Shown: piece by piece, positions 1-10,223 of the stretch
Layout: each line of letters begins with the position of its first letter
Numbering within the stretch: position 1 is the stretch's first letter
DNA from: Chara braunii
Lineage: Eukaryota > Streptophyta > Charophyceae > Charales > Characeae
NCBI GenBank assembly: GCA_003427395.1
Contig: BFEA01000254.1
Location: 2,055,111-2,119,110, forward strand
Reading direction: 5' to 3'
Length of the DNA stretch: 64,000 bases
Notes under the pieces: model-generated
Database searches by the model: none
What the model saw: the letters and a program-made list of their open reading frames with translations, nothing else
What the model was told of the DNA's origin: nothing
Translations under genes and position numbers: made by a program

Positions 1-3000
1 TTTTGGAGGAAGAACACACACATCACCACCACTAACCCAAAATGGACAATACTCCAAACAGCTCACAGTGTAGAATGAATGAAAGCACAGACTGCGTGAT
101 GGGGTACACCCAAGTGGACTGATCGGACCCTTATCAGGACCGTGGATTCCACGATTGGTACCATACAAGGAGATCAGCAGGGGGGGGGGAAAGCAAAAGC
201 GGATATAGATCATCAGACAGGGTAAGGTAATCTACGGACAAATCGACGGCCAGAAGATCATCAATCCAGGGGAGTGAAGTGGGACATCGCCCCGAGGGGA
301 AGGTATTATACTCTGACAATGGAGTCACGGGGAATGAAGCTTTGGGATCGATGACTATCTCGGAGACGCAGTTTGAGGCGCAGCTATTGGAAGTTGCACC
401 CTTCTTCCTTGTCTGAATGATAGAGGATGTTGGGCTGGGATTGCACGAGACGAGACCCTCACATTGAGGCTGCATCGTTGATTGCCCAGGGGCCCCTGTC
501 TCCACCTTTTTTCTTTGTCATTCGAAAAACTTTTAAGGATCATTTCTGGATTACGTACTTGAATGCTTGACTGCGCCATGGCTGTTCTCTGTATTGTTTC
601 GATATTACCAGTCGGCGGTTGTGACGTTCCAAAGAACGCTAATTCTTTCCTTCACGCCGAGATTTTTGAGGGGTGGCTGTCTGGTACATAGGCAACCTGC
701 GGCGGTTGCCCTCTCTATCGACGAATAGCAGCACAGTTTGAATTTGGATGCAAGCAATTTCTTTGTAAATACTAGATTGGCAATTGTTATATGATTGTAC
801 TCCGTCCATAATACGAAACCCAAATGTTAGAAAATGCAGAACTTGCTGAACTCAACAGAAGAAAAAGAGTTGTTGAGCGGGACAGAACGAAGAGGATAGG
901 AGGATAGAAGACGAAGAAGAATTACACAAGGTGAAACAGATGTCTTCCCACTGTCGTCCTCTCGCTCTCTTCTTCCTCTCCCTCCGTCCTCCTCAGAAAA
1001 TCAATCAATGACAATAAATTTGAACAAAAAAAATTATGTCATTGAATGAATGAAGTTCAATAAACAGGATTCATGTCCAAGTATTCCTCCAGACTGTCAG
1101 CACGCAAAGAGCTCTGCTTTCAGCCTCAATTTCACTCCTTTCCTCCCGAGTCTCGATTGCATCTCTAGCTATGGCAGCCCATGCATGTCCGGCACGTACG
1201 TCTACAGCACAATGCAACTACTGCTGTCTGCTGTCTCTCCCCCAACTTAACCCGCCATAGCCACAGTCTGGGATGAAGTCCTAGACCAGCGGGTACCGGC
1301 ACGCCGGGCCTTTCAGATGCAGTGCCAAGGAAGTGGAGATGAAGGGCTACTATAATAACCAAGGGCGAGTCAATTTCTACATGCTGCATATACCCTTCTC
1401 CATAGCCTGGCATGAGGCATTTCACCCTCTTCCTCCATAGGCCAGGCCGACAACCAACTGTTCATCCTCCATAGCCATGGTCCACGGAGGTCTCCTTCCT
1501 CATCCGACATCTCAACTGCTCAAAAGCACCTCTGCTTAACGTCACCCTCTGGGCGGAGCAAGAGCATTAGTGCTGGGTAATGTGCGACCTTTTACTCATT
1601 GCTACCAAATGATGTACTCTTGCGACTTGGCCTCCACCGCCTTTGCTCATGGTAGTACTGCCTCTTCAGGTGTGCTAGGCCTAACTGAAGTGCCTGAGAA
1701 CATCATGATTGCAGCCTGCAATCGTACTTAGGACCTGAATCTAACCTATCCGCTATCTAGCTATGGGCCGTGACTACTGATGACCATGTTGGAAGCCGTC
1801 GGGCGCCGGCTCGTTGTAACGCAATTGGACCTCAGTCGGGCGAGAAGTCTGTTCAGCGTTTAGTTTGTCCTTCCTATTTATTTATTTATTTATTTTTCCC
1901 TTTGTTGAAGTTCTCTCTTTTTTTCTCTCTTTTTTTTTTGTCATAGCTGCGCCTTTTCGGGATACTGAGAATGCGTACAGGGCAAGAATACACTTAGTAC
2001 TCTACATAGCAATCATCGCATAGGGACTTAGACTCGTAAAAGCAGACAGCGGTCTGTTTCAGAATACAGAAATTTCAAATTTCAGCAAAACTAACCACCA
2101 AGCAGCAATACTCAGAAAAATTGAGAAAACTTCAAAACTGCATGAGAAGTCTTAGTGGACGGATTCTGTGTGGGTAATTGCTCTCCCACCGACCGAAAAG
2201 CGAGGCCCCTTTTGAGTGAAAAAGAACGCTAAGGATTTGCACAGAATGCATCATCATAGGCACAAGACGTTAAAAACGGAAGCGCACGTTCACGCATATT
2301 ATTTGTAATCAGTACTAATCACACATCGGTCCACACTCACAGACATTCACTATATACATCGAGAAATCTAGTGAAGAGCATCGAGTCGATGATCGAGAGA
2401 GCGCGCCAAATACTCAATGCCATGCTTACGCTCTTTGCCTTAAGTTCGTATTCGGAGATGCAATCACCTCAAAGACAATATTCAGAGAGAGCGTGGGGAA
2501 TCATAAATGGTCTGCTTGCAGGGAGAAAGTGTAGATGCGTGAAACATCAGATAATGTTAATGTTCATAGCTGCCAATGGATGTCCATGACATAGGAACTT
2601 ACGAAGGTTTGAAATGCTAATCTCCTACCTACCTAGGACATTTAGAATAGGCTTGTGTCTGTAATAATAAAGGGGCAAGAATTTGCCTGGCACTCTCTCG
2701 GTTATCGCTTATTCGCATGTTTGACCATGATGTGCTGCTGTTTGTGCATTGTTGAGATGGTGTCCACAAAGCAGTTTCTGCTCCAGGACCGACACTTTGT
2801 AGCCATGCCTAGGGTCGAGCCAGCATGTTGATCGGATTGTAAGTACTAAGTAGTCTCTAAGAGTGTGAACGGCCCAATAGACCTGCACTCCTTTTCGGGC
2901 TGTACGAGTAGCAGAACGTGTACAATTTGAATGATTATACAAAGATCTTGCTATTTGATTAAGGACAACGAGTGAACACAGCAATCATATGCTGCGTTGG

Positions 3001-4343
3001 TTTATTTCTTTGGTTTGCGCATTGGTTTCTGGAGAGTGAACGGAAGTCATGGTCGATCGCACATCATCAAGTTCGGTAGTGAACGACTTCCACTGCGAAT
3101 TAATGAAGTGTATACTCCCCGTTTGAGGACGTAATGCTGCTCGAATTCCTCGGCGATCCGATCCGTCAATGCATGAGACAGTAAGAGGACGAAAGCAACG
3201 AATTTAGAAAACTTGTTAACACAAACCATAGTCTGTGAAAATTTGTTTCTGCTTTCTTTGCTTATACTAGTGCAGTCAATTAACCCTAATTCCGAGTCAT
3301 CGAGGTCTTTGAGAATGCAAAACAGGTTCAGCAGACCAACTGGTTGTTTGCAGTGGATTTGTTCCTTCGGTATATACTTCACAACATTCTTCACAACATT
3401 CCAAAAACCTTTGTGCAGATTTGTTTATACCAAGCCAATAGATTTTCTGCAATAAACTACCATAAGAATGGAAATTGACTGTTACGTATCGTGATGTCCA
3501 TTTAAAATTCAGTCATGCACAACCGATTATGCTCCGCACGTATGGAGACATAATTCGATTTTGAATTTGAGAATTGGGCCGATAACTGCAGCTAGCAAGC
3601 GAGTATTTGAAGAAAGGTCCAAAAGTAGGGTGCTTCATGTTTTTTTTCAATATGAATTTACGAAGAGTGGATTATATATTGAAAGATTTATCAATCAAGT
3701 TCATAAACTTCATATACTCAAGATGGTGAGATAGAGTAACACGATTGTAACAGCCATGATGGTGAGATAGAGCATCCGTGACGCGATTGTAATTTGTAAC
3801 AACCAATTTTGTGCTTCAACTAAAGTCGTACACGACAAGTGAGCATAGCGTTTAGGTTAGGCTGAGTCTTTATCAATCGCAAAAACTGACGACTGAAGTA
3901 GAATTTAAAGCGGTAGTGTCTTTAATACCCTGAAGCTTTTTTAAATGTGAGGAGTTCGAATTTTGTAAGTGGAGTCTGCGACCTTTGGGAGTTGAGCTTT
4001 TAAGTCGTGTACTTAGTTAGGTGTTCTCTGGTTCCATCATCTTGTTATAATACGATAACAATGCCTCACTATAGTGCATCAATGGTGACAACAAAAGGTG
4101 TGTTACAATGCAAAGGATGGGATAACTAACCAAAGCAGTCTTACATTCATGGTTACCAACTGGACGTCTGGATCCCGGTGTCTGGTTCGAAGGGTCCGGT
4201 TGGACTTTGATTTTGAAAAATTTGAAAAACAAAGTGGGGTTCACAGGCCGTTTACTTGGGCCTGGGGTACCTAGAAAAATAATGCAGATGTTTTCTGAGA
4301 ACCAGTACCCCAACCGGATGAGCCGTGAAAGGGTCCTCTCTGT
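1..4343. other. No recognisable gene
   Basis: Both strands were read and nothing resembling a conserved protein, RNA gene or retroelement domain was found. Open frames here are short (under about 120 codons) and have no recognisable motif. Small low-complexity items are present: a (TTTA)n tract near 1875-1898, a short T-rich stretch near 1915-1940, and a direct pair of a 15-base word beginning GATGGTGAGATAG at 3722 and 3758. Base composition is mixed, without a clear coding bias. A spliced gene with short exons cannot be excluded. Confidence 0.5.
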
Positions 4344-4890
4344 GATAACATTGGCACACGAGTTCACTTCCTTGCTCTTATTAGGATGGAATCTTGGTGC
4401 ATTTGAGCTCTTTGCTTGGTACATGACTATTTGGACTTCTGCATGATTTTGCAACTTGATTTTTTGTCTATTGCTCTCGCTCATATTCCTTGCATTATTG
4501 TGATGTGGGAGGATGGTCTGGCCAATGCGAGGAGCGTCTTGCCGATGGGAGGGGTGATCAGGGATGGGAGAGCGATGAAGGATGGGAGGGGGATAAAGCA
4601 TGGAACGGGCGAGTAGGGATGGGAGGGGTATGACGAAGGGGAGGGCGATGAAGGATGGGAGGGGGATGAAGCATGGAATGGGCGAGTAGGGATGGGAGGG
4701 GTATGACGAAGGGGAGGGCGATGAAGGATGGGAGGGGCGAGCAGGGATGGGAGGGCGATTACGCCAGACAGAGAGGAGTGACATTGGATAATGTGTTCGC
4801 GGGGCCTGAGGGCGATGATATTGGCACACGAGTTCACTGCTTGGCTCTTATGTGGATGGTATCTTGGTGCATTTTAGCTCTCTTCTTGGT
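4344..4890. repeat. 72-bp minisatellite flanked by 77-bp direct repeats
   Basis: About 4510-4765 is a G-rich minisatellite whose units restart at 4610 and 4682 (72-bp period, phrase GCGAGTAGGGATGGGAGG), with a degenerate third start near 4737. It is enclosed by two similar direct repeats, 4344-4420 and 4814-4890, which share the phrases TTGGCACACGAGTTCACT and ATCTTGGTGCAT. Because 72 is a multiple of three, the tract stays open in several frames and makes proline/serine-rich spurious ORFs on the minus strand. The layout fits duplication of a segment followed by expansion of the DNA between the copies. Confidence 0.85.
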
Positions 4891-5092
4891 GTGTGTGTGT
4901 ATGTGTGTATGTGCGGTTTTTTTTTTCAATCTTTCTAGGACACACGGATACTAACACAACAAACTGGACTGTCAGGGTCTGGATGTTTGGATGTCTGGTT
5001 CATTAGATGGCCGGTTTAATCTAGACACGGTCCGGTGTCCGTGTCCGGTTATTTGGTTGTCCGGGCCCGGGGCAACCATGCTTAAGTTCCTC

Positions 5093-5459
5093 GCATGTGG
5101 TTAACCAGGGGTGTTATCTTCGGCGAATTTTGCAGTTTTATAGTACGCGTGATAAATTGAGAAGTGGCTTGTTTCATTTCATGCGTTGACAACATCTTAA
5201 GAAAAAACAAACAAAATGAAATTGTATATAATTGACATTTTAGCCAAAATTGTCACGCTATGCTGATTTTTTGCTTTTTCTACTGTTCGTCTTTTTGTTT
5301 GATATATATGTGCTTTAGGGTACGTCATGTGTCCAATTTTGACATGTTTATTAATAGTGAAAAAGTTGGCATTTCGTTGAATTCGTTGGACGCTTCATTT
5401 TTACTCGGACACATGTGGTTAACTAGGGGTGTTATCTTCGTCCTACTTTTACATTGTGC

Positions 5460-5490
<31 letters not shown>

Positions 5491-5722
5491 GTGTGATATG
5501 TATGTGCTTTACATACGTCATGTGTTCAATTTTGACGTGTTTGGATCAATAATGAAAAAAATGCTAGGCTACCAGAGTGGCCCGGGGTCACTTGCCCGGC
5601 CGGGCCAAAAAAATAAAAATAAAAGAATGATTTTTAAAATTTATTTTTTATTCTAAATTTGGTGAAGAATTTCGATGTGACCCTGAGGGAAACGTTGTTC
5701 AGTTTATTTTTCTTCATAACAT

Positions 5723-5762
<40 letters not shown>

Positions 5763-6256
5763 GGACCTTCTCAGGTCCTTGCACGGGTTGGCCACCCGGG
5801 ACCCGGGCGGCCCGGCTGGTAGCCTAGAAAAAATGTGCATTTCGTTGAATTTGTTGGACGCTGCATTTTTACTCAGACACTTGTAATTTCGCAGTCGTAC
5901 TGTCACATTGTGCTAATTTTTTACTTTTTTTCTTGTTTTCGTTTTATGTGATGTATATGTGCTTTAGGGTAGGTCACGTGTCCAGTTTTTACATGTTTAG
6001 AAACTTTAGATCAACAATGAAAAATTTTGCATTTCATTTAATTCGTTGTACGCTTCATTTTTACTCGGACAATGTTTTTGTGTTAAGATTTTATAGTGTT
6101 TTTCTGGTTTTTTTTTCGTTTTCTTTGGTCTATTTTTTTCTTTGATGTTTGCGCTTTGGGCCCATATCGTTTTTTTTTTTTTTTTTTTGTGATAAATTTC
6201 ACACCGAAATTGACGGCAAAAATTACAAATATTTGGCCCCCCGTTAACCATCTCTC
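5093..6256. mobile_element. Long A/T-rich element with TGGTTAAC-type inverted ends, internally repetitive
   Basis: The left end near 5098 reads TGGTTAACCAGGGG and the right end near 6235-6250 reads CCCCCCGTTAACCA, so the termini are inverted. Inside, a module of about 190 bp recurs: a T-rich run, then a phrase like ATGTGCTTTAGGGTA, then a phrase like GGACGCTTCATTTTTACTCGG. It appears at roughly 5260-5412, at 5450-5880 (interrupted by a second element) and at 5905-6075. A second internal copy of the left end lies at about 5413. A short relative with the same ends lies at 15235-15444. No transposase was seen and no target duplication could be matched, so this is probably a non-autonomous DNA element or stacked copies. 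Confidence 0.55.
5564..5827. mobile_element. 264-bp MITE-like element with perfect 12-bp inverted ends and 8-bp target duplication
   Basis: The element begins CTAGGCTACCAG and ends CTGGTAGCCTAG, a perfect 12-bp terminal inverted repeat. It is flanked by AAAAAATG at 5556-5563 and again at 5828-5835, an 8-bp direct duplication. The interrupted sequence is a copy of the surrounding A/T-rich module, whose uninterrupted versions at about 5360 and 6020 confirm that this block is an insertion. It carries GC-rich ends and a long internal T run but no ORF of note. An 8-bp duplication with short inverted ends is typical of the hAT superfamily, so a non-autonomous hAT-like element is the best reading. 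Part of the apparent duplication is homopolymeric, which weakens it slightly. Confidence 0.75.
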
Positions 6257-6672
6257 GTGATAATACAATGCTAAACCGAACAATGATTGTACATCACATA
6301 CAGTCACAGGTTGAGACCATGAGGTGATGATATAGACCTTTACTGTTTCTTCCACAAAGCAAGCAAAACATTTGATATTTAAGACAGAGACGGATAGACA
6401 AAATTGTCCCTATATAACTTAAATTGTTTGAAGCTTATGTTATTTCTTCTCCCACAAGATATATAGGACCACTTTTAAGTGTCATTCATATGACTTCCTC
6501 GACATATTGAAAAATTGCTAAGTAGCAAATTCGGATATCTGGGCACCCTTGATTGATTCGGATTTGCATACCAGATAATACTTCCCTTGAGACCGGATGA
6601 AGTATGTTTAGGGGGTCAAAATATGGTACTTTTCAAAAACAAAAAAAACCTCGAAAAAATATAAAAATAAAG

Positions 6673-6915
6673 TATGTTTCGGGGCCACATGCTCGACCGG
6701 GCCAAAAAAAAATATATAGATATTTTTTAACTTTAGTTTTTATTGTAAATTTGGTAAAGAATTTCAATGTCACCCTTAGGCAAAAGTTGTTCAATTTATT
6801 TTTTTGCATAACAGTTTTTTTTTTTTTTTTTTTTTTGCTAGGTTTTGCCTTGGTCTTTGCATGGGCGGACCTTCCAGGAAAATAGTGTGACCCTGGCAGC
6901 CCGACTGGTAGCCTA
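6673..6915. mobile_element. Second, decayed copy of the 264-bp MITE family
   Basis: This block follows the element at 5564-5827 throughout: the phrase CCGGGCCAAAAAAA, an AATTTGGT(G/A)AAGAATTTC phrase, a GTTGTTCA(G/A)TTTATTTTT phrase, a long T run, then the right end CTGGTAGCCTA at 6905-6915. The left inverted end is not recognisable, so the copy is degraded or truncated there. A weaker remnant of the same middle segment may lie at about 13210-13290 (phrase AAGCAAAAGTTGTTTGAAT next to T runs). Confidence 0.65.
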
Positions 6916-7740
6916 TGTATGTTGTAGGTTACAACAATACCAACAACTCTCAAAACTTCCAGCAAATCTGGGGATGAGAAAAAAATAAAAAATATATTTT
7001 TTTTTCTTTTTATTATTCAAAATTTATCTGATTTTTTTTTTCCTTACGATGTTCCGTTCGGATAGTTCAAACAATTAATCCAGTTGGACATGCCTTCTTA
7101 CCTACAAAAATTGTATGACATTGAGGTACACGACCGTAAACTTTTTATTATGATGATAAGGTCTGCGAGATTTGGAAATCTGAATAATTTATTCATGAGA
7201 CCGAATGATAGAACAATAAATTTGCAAAGCTCAATTACATGTCTTGAATGTCGTTGTTTGTTGATCTGCAGGATGAATTTTAATCTAGTTTTAAGATTAA
7301 CCATAGATAATACCTTGCCATCCGTTGGTCAACTAATCCTCTTTTGGCAAGAGAGCGGGGATTTGTCCTCTAAAAATACTTCAGCGTAAAGTAGGCTCCT
7401 TCATTGGGTACATAATCTGTACATTTACAACATGAACTCAACCAACTCAGTCCAATAAGTTAAACAACATACAATGGATATTCATCCATGCGATATCTCT
7501 TTTCAAAGATAGTAGGAATATATTTGAATGGTTGGGAGCAAGTGACAAGAACTAAAGTCAACCTTGGTGTGAGAAGGATGTTGTCATTCCTCAATTATTA
7601 TAACAAGATACTACTTGTAGATGCTAAACGGAGGAACAACATCAATTATGCATTCATTGACAATTGATGCACAAATGTACGTGTGATTGAGCAACAGTCA
7701 AAAGTCTATCAACTTCATACTTCATACTTTTTTTTCTTCT

Positions 7741-8205
7741 ATTCATTCCATTTGAGTCTGTGAGCATGAAAGTCAATTTCTTTCATTCCAAGATGTAACA
7801 TAAGAAAAATATGAAATTGACTGTGCAGCCTTGGTATGAGTGCTATTGGGCTACAGATGCAAAAAATGTTTGAACAACCACTTCAGAATTGGGTTCCGAC
7901 TCTGGTTTTGCTAATCGTTATTTCCCTTTGGTAAAGAGAACAAACATACCCCTTATACATCATTATTCCATCTCAGTTTGTGAGCATGAAAACAACTTAT
8001 TTTACATCTTCTGTTTTTTTTTTCAAAGTCGTTCCAAGACTCCACATATGAAAAATAAAAAATTGAATATGCAACCTTGGTATGAGTGTGTTGTTGGGCT
8101 ATAGGTGCAGGAAAGGTTTGAACAACCACTTCATAAATGGACGCCTACTCTGATCTTGCTAGTTATTATTTTCCTTCTGTAGAGAGATTAAACATATACT
8201 CCTTA
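7741..8205. repeat. Tandem duplication, about 220-bp period
   Basis: Two diverged copies start near 7754 and 7974 with phrases like GTCTGTGAGCATGAAA. Each then runs through CCTTGGTATGAGTG, TTTGAACAACCACTTCA and a stretch ending with AGAG(A)ACAAACATA or its variant. No ORF is conserved between the copies, so this appears to be non-coding tandem duplication. Confidence 0.7.
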
Positions 8206-8819
8206 ATGGTTCCTTATATATAGTTTAGGTTCCCTTCACAAAAATATCACCCTCACAAAGTGTCTCTGATTTTTCTCAATGAAGGCGAACTTCTTTATCT
8301 ACGTCTTTCTACCGAGTCTCTTATGAAATTTTGAGAGTTCACAATGAAAAAGATACTTAGGTCCCATTATGAGGTCTTAGAGCAACACGAAAGGTTCATT
8401 CTTCTTGTCCGAATAGTTGGCAGACAACTTGTTAATGAAGGTGGACTTTTTATTGTCCCTTTGTCTTTTATGAGATGTTCTATTTGTGTTTCAATGAACA
8501 TGAGTTGTTAATTTTGTGATGGAAGTATCATCGACATGACTGACATTGAGAAAAATCAGCATATGCAACTTCATTTCAGTATCACTTTCATCCTCCACAT
8601 CAACATAAAAATTCCCAAAATAAAAAAGTGGCTCTGAAAGTTGTTCTATTGTCAAAATTATCATTTCATCTCGCATAATGTTTTTTACTATTTTTAAATT
8701 TTTCGTTTTGCTTGAAAAGTTTCCTTCTAAAAATGGGAGTTTCTTTTCAATTTTATAGTGTTACTTAAAGTTGATTGAATATAAGCAAATACAGTGTTTT
8801 GAGAAACACAGAATAAGAG

Positions 8820-9170
8820 AAAAAAAAAAATCAAAGTTGATGGAGAGAGGGATTAGAAAGTGATAGAAAATGAGAGAGAGAGGTGAGAAAGAGAGAGACT
8901 TTGAAGTGGTGGTTGGGAGGAATAATGAGGTGTTAGTTGGGGGAAGGGAAAAAAAAGGAGGAAGAGGGAATGAGAAAGAAGGAGAGGAAGGATTGTGAAT
9001 GATGAATGAAGAGTGAGGGATATGAGAGAGCAATGGAAAGAAGAAGACATAAGTGGAGAGTAAAGAAGAGAAGAGTGAGAAAAGGTAAGGGGGAAGTGGT
9101 AGAATAAGAAAAAGAAGATGAGAGTAGGGAAGGGAGAAAGGGAAAAGGGGTGAGGGAAAATTCATTAGTG
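8820..9170. repeat. Purine-rich low-complexity tract
   Basis: About 350 bases of almost pure A/G on the + strand with irregular GAGA and GGGAA runs. The long serine/proline/leucine-rich frame on the minus strand is a by-product of this composition and shows no domain. No gene is called. Confidence 0.8.
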
Positions 9171-9309
9171 AGTAGGGGATGATACGAACTCTTGGATGTC
9201 CAAAAGCAAAAAATATCATCAAGATTTTGGCCTTCAAAATGCTGGCAAGTTGCTGCTGAAACAAATAAATTTGATCATCTAGCTCAGATCTGCAGGTAAA
9301 GGTATTTGC

Positions 9310-9580
9310 GGTAGCCTGATATCTTAATAAGCCACTAAGATGTCATTGTGTTGCAGCCCCCTTGCCAGAGGGGTCTTCAAGTTGGTGCCAAACTGTTGTT
9401 GCAGTAGTTGAAAAAATAAATAATAATAATCTATGGTAGGTCGAAATCTTGAATAGCCATACAAATGTCAGATTCCACTGTAGCGCAGCCCCCCAGTCAG
9501 GGAGGTCTTCAAATCTCCAAGTGTTGCCACGTGGCACTCTAGGAAGTGACCATGGGGAGGGAGAGGTGGGGAGGGGGAAG
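9310..9580. repeat. Degenerate tandem pair, about 132-bp period
   Basis: Two similar blocks share a phrase like TCTTRAATAGCCA, then GCAGCCCCC and GAGGTCTTCAA. They are positioned at 9310-9395 and 9440-9530. The second block also contains a CCACGTGG palindrome near 9528. No coding signal is seen. Confidence 0.55.
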
Positions 9581-9923
9581 TAGATATTTGTCAATAACTT
9601 TTAATCCGCTAAGCATATTTTGACAAACAAAGACTCGTTGGAAAGTTTATTAAACACGCTTCTAAAGAAAAATGTCATGGAATTAGTCGTAGCATGTGTA
9701 AATAACGCTCGTCGAAAAACAAGCACGCATGGTTCCGAAGCTTAAAAAAAATTGCGATCTTTGAAAGGTCGCAAATCCTGAATCAACACTCAGAATTAAG
9801 CGATTTATGACTTGTTGGAATCATTTCGTCAAGAGGTTTTCAAAAGCCGGAAAACAAGAAAATTGGTCACCAGGTGCAGAAGTTACAATTAAAAATGTGC
9901 ACCGGTGTTAGTGGTAGGGCAAA

Positions 9924-10223
9924 GATGGTGAGTTTTTTACGTAAGCCACGTGCCAAATGATGAAGAGGGTGGGTGAGGGAGGGGACCCGAGAGGAAAACC
10001 TTCTCTGATACTAGTGTAATGGAGATGGCGAGATTTTTACTAAAGCCACGTGACAAATGATGAAGGGGGTGGGTGAGGGAGGGGACTTGGGAGGAAAACC
10101 TTTTTTAATACCCGTGTAACAGAGATGGCGAACTTTTTACTCAAGCCACGTGGCAAATGACGAACTGGGTGGGTGAGGGAGGGGACCAGGGAGGAAAACC
10201 TTCTCTGATACCAGTGTGACGGA
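9924..10223. repeat. Three exact-length 100-bp tandem repeats, each with a CACGTG core
   Basis: Units start at 9924, 10024 and 10124 with GATGG(T/C)GA and are each 100 bp. Every unit carries AGCCACGTG, the phrase GGGTGGGTGAGGGAGGGGAC, and a GAGGAAAACCTT phrase at the same offsets. CACGTG is the plant G-box, the binding core of bZIP and bHLH factors; here three are spaced 100 bp apart. No gene is recognisable immediately downstream, so regulatory use is unproven. Differences between units are scattered substitutions with the length preserved. Confidence 0.9.

Noticed and set aside
4017-4837. Proline/serine-rich proteins on the minus strand
   Set aside because: Produced by the 72-bp minisatellite, whose period is a multiple of three.
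8761-9264. 167-codon Ser/Pro/Leu/Phe-rich minus-strand protein
   Set aside because: Follows from a purine-only tract; no start context or domain.
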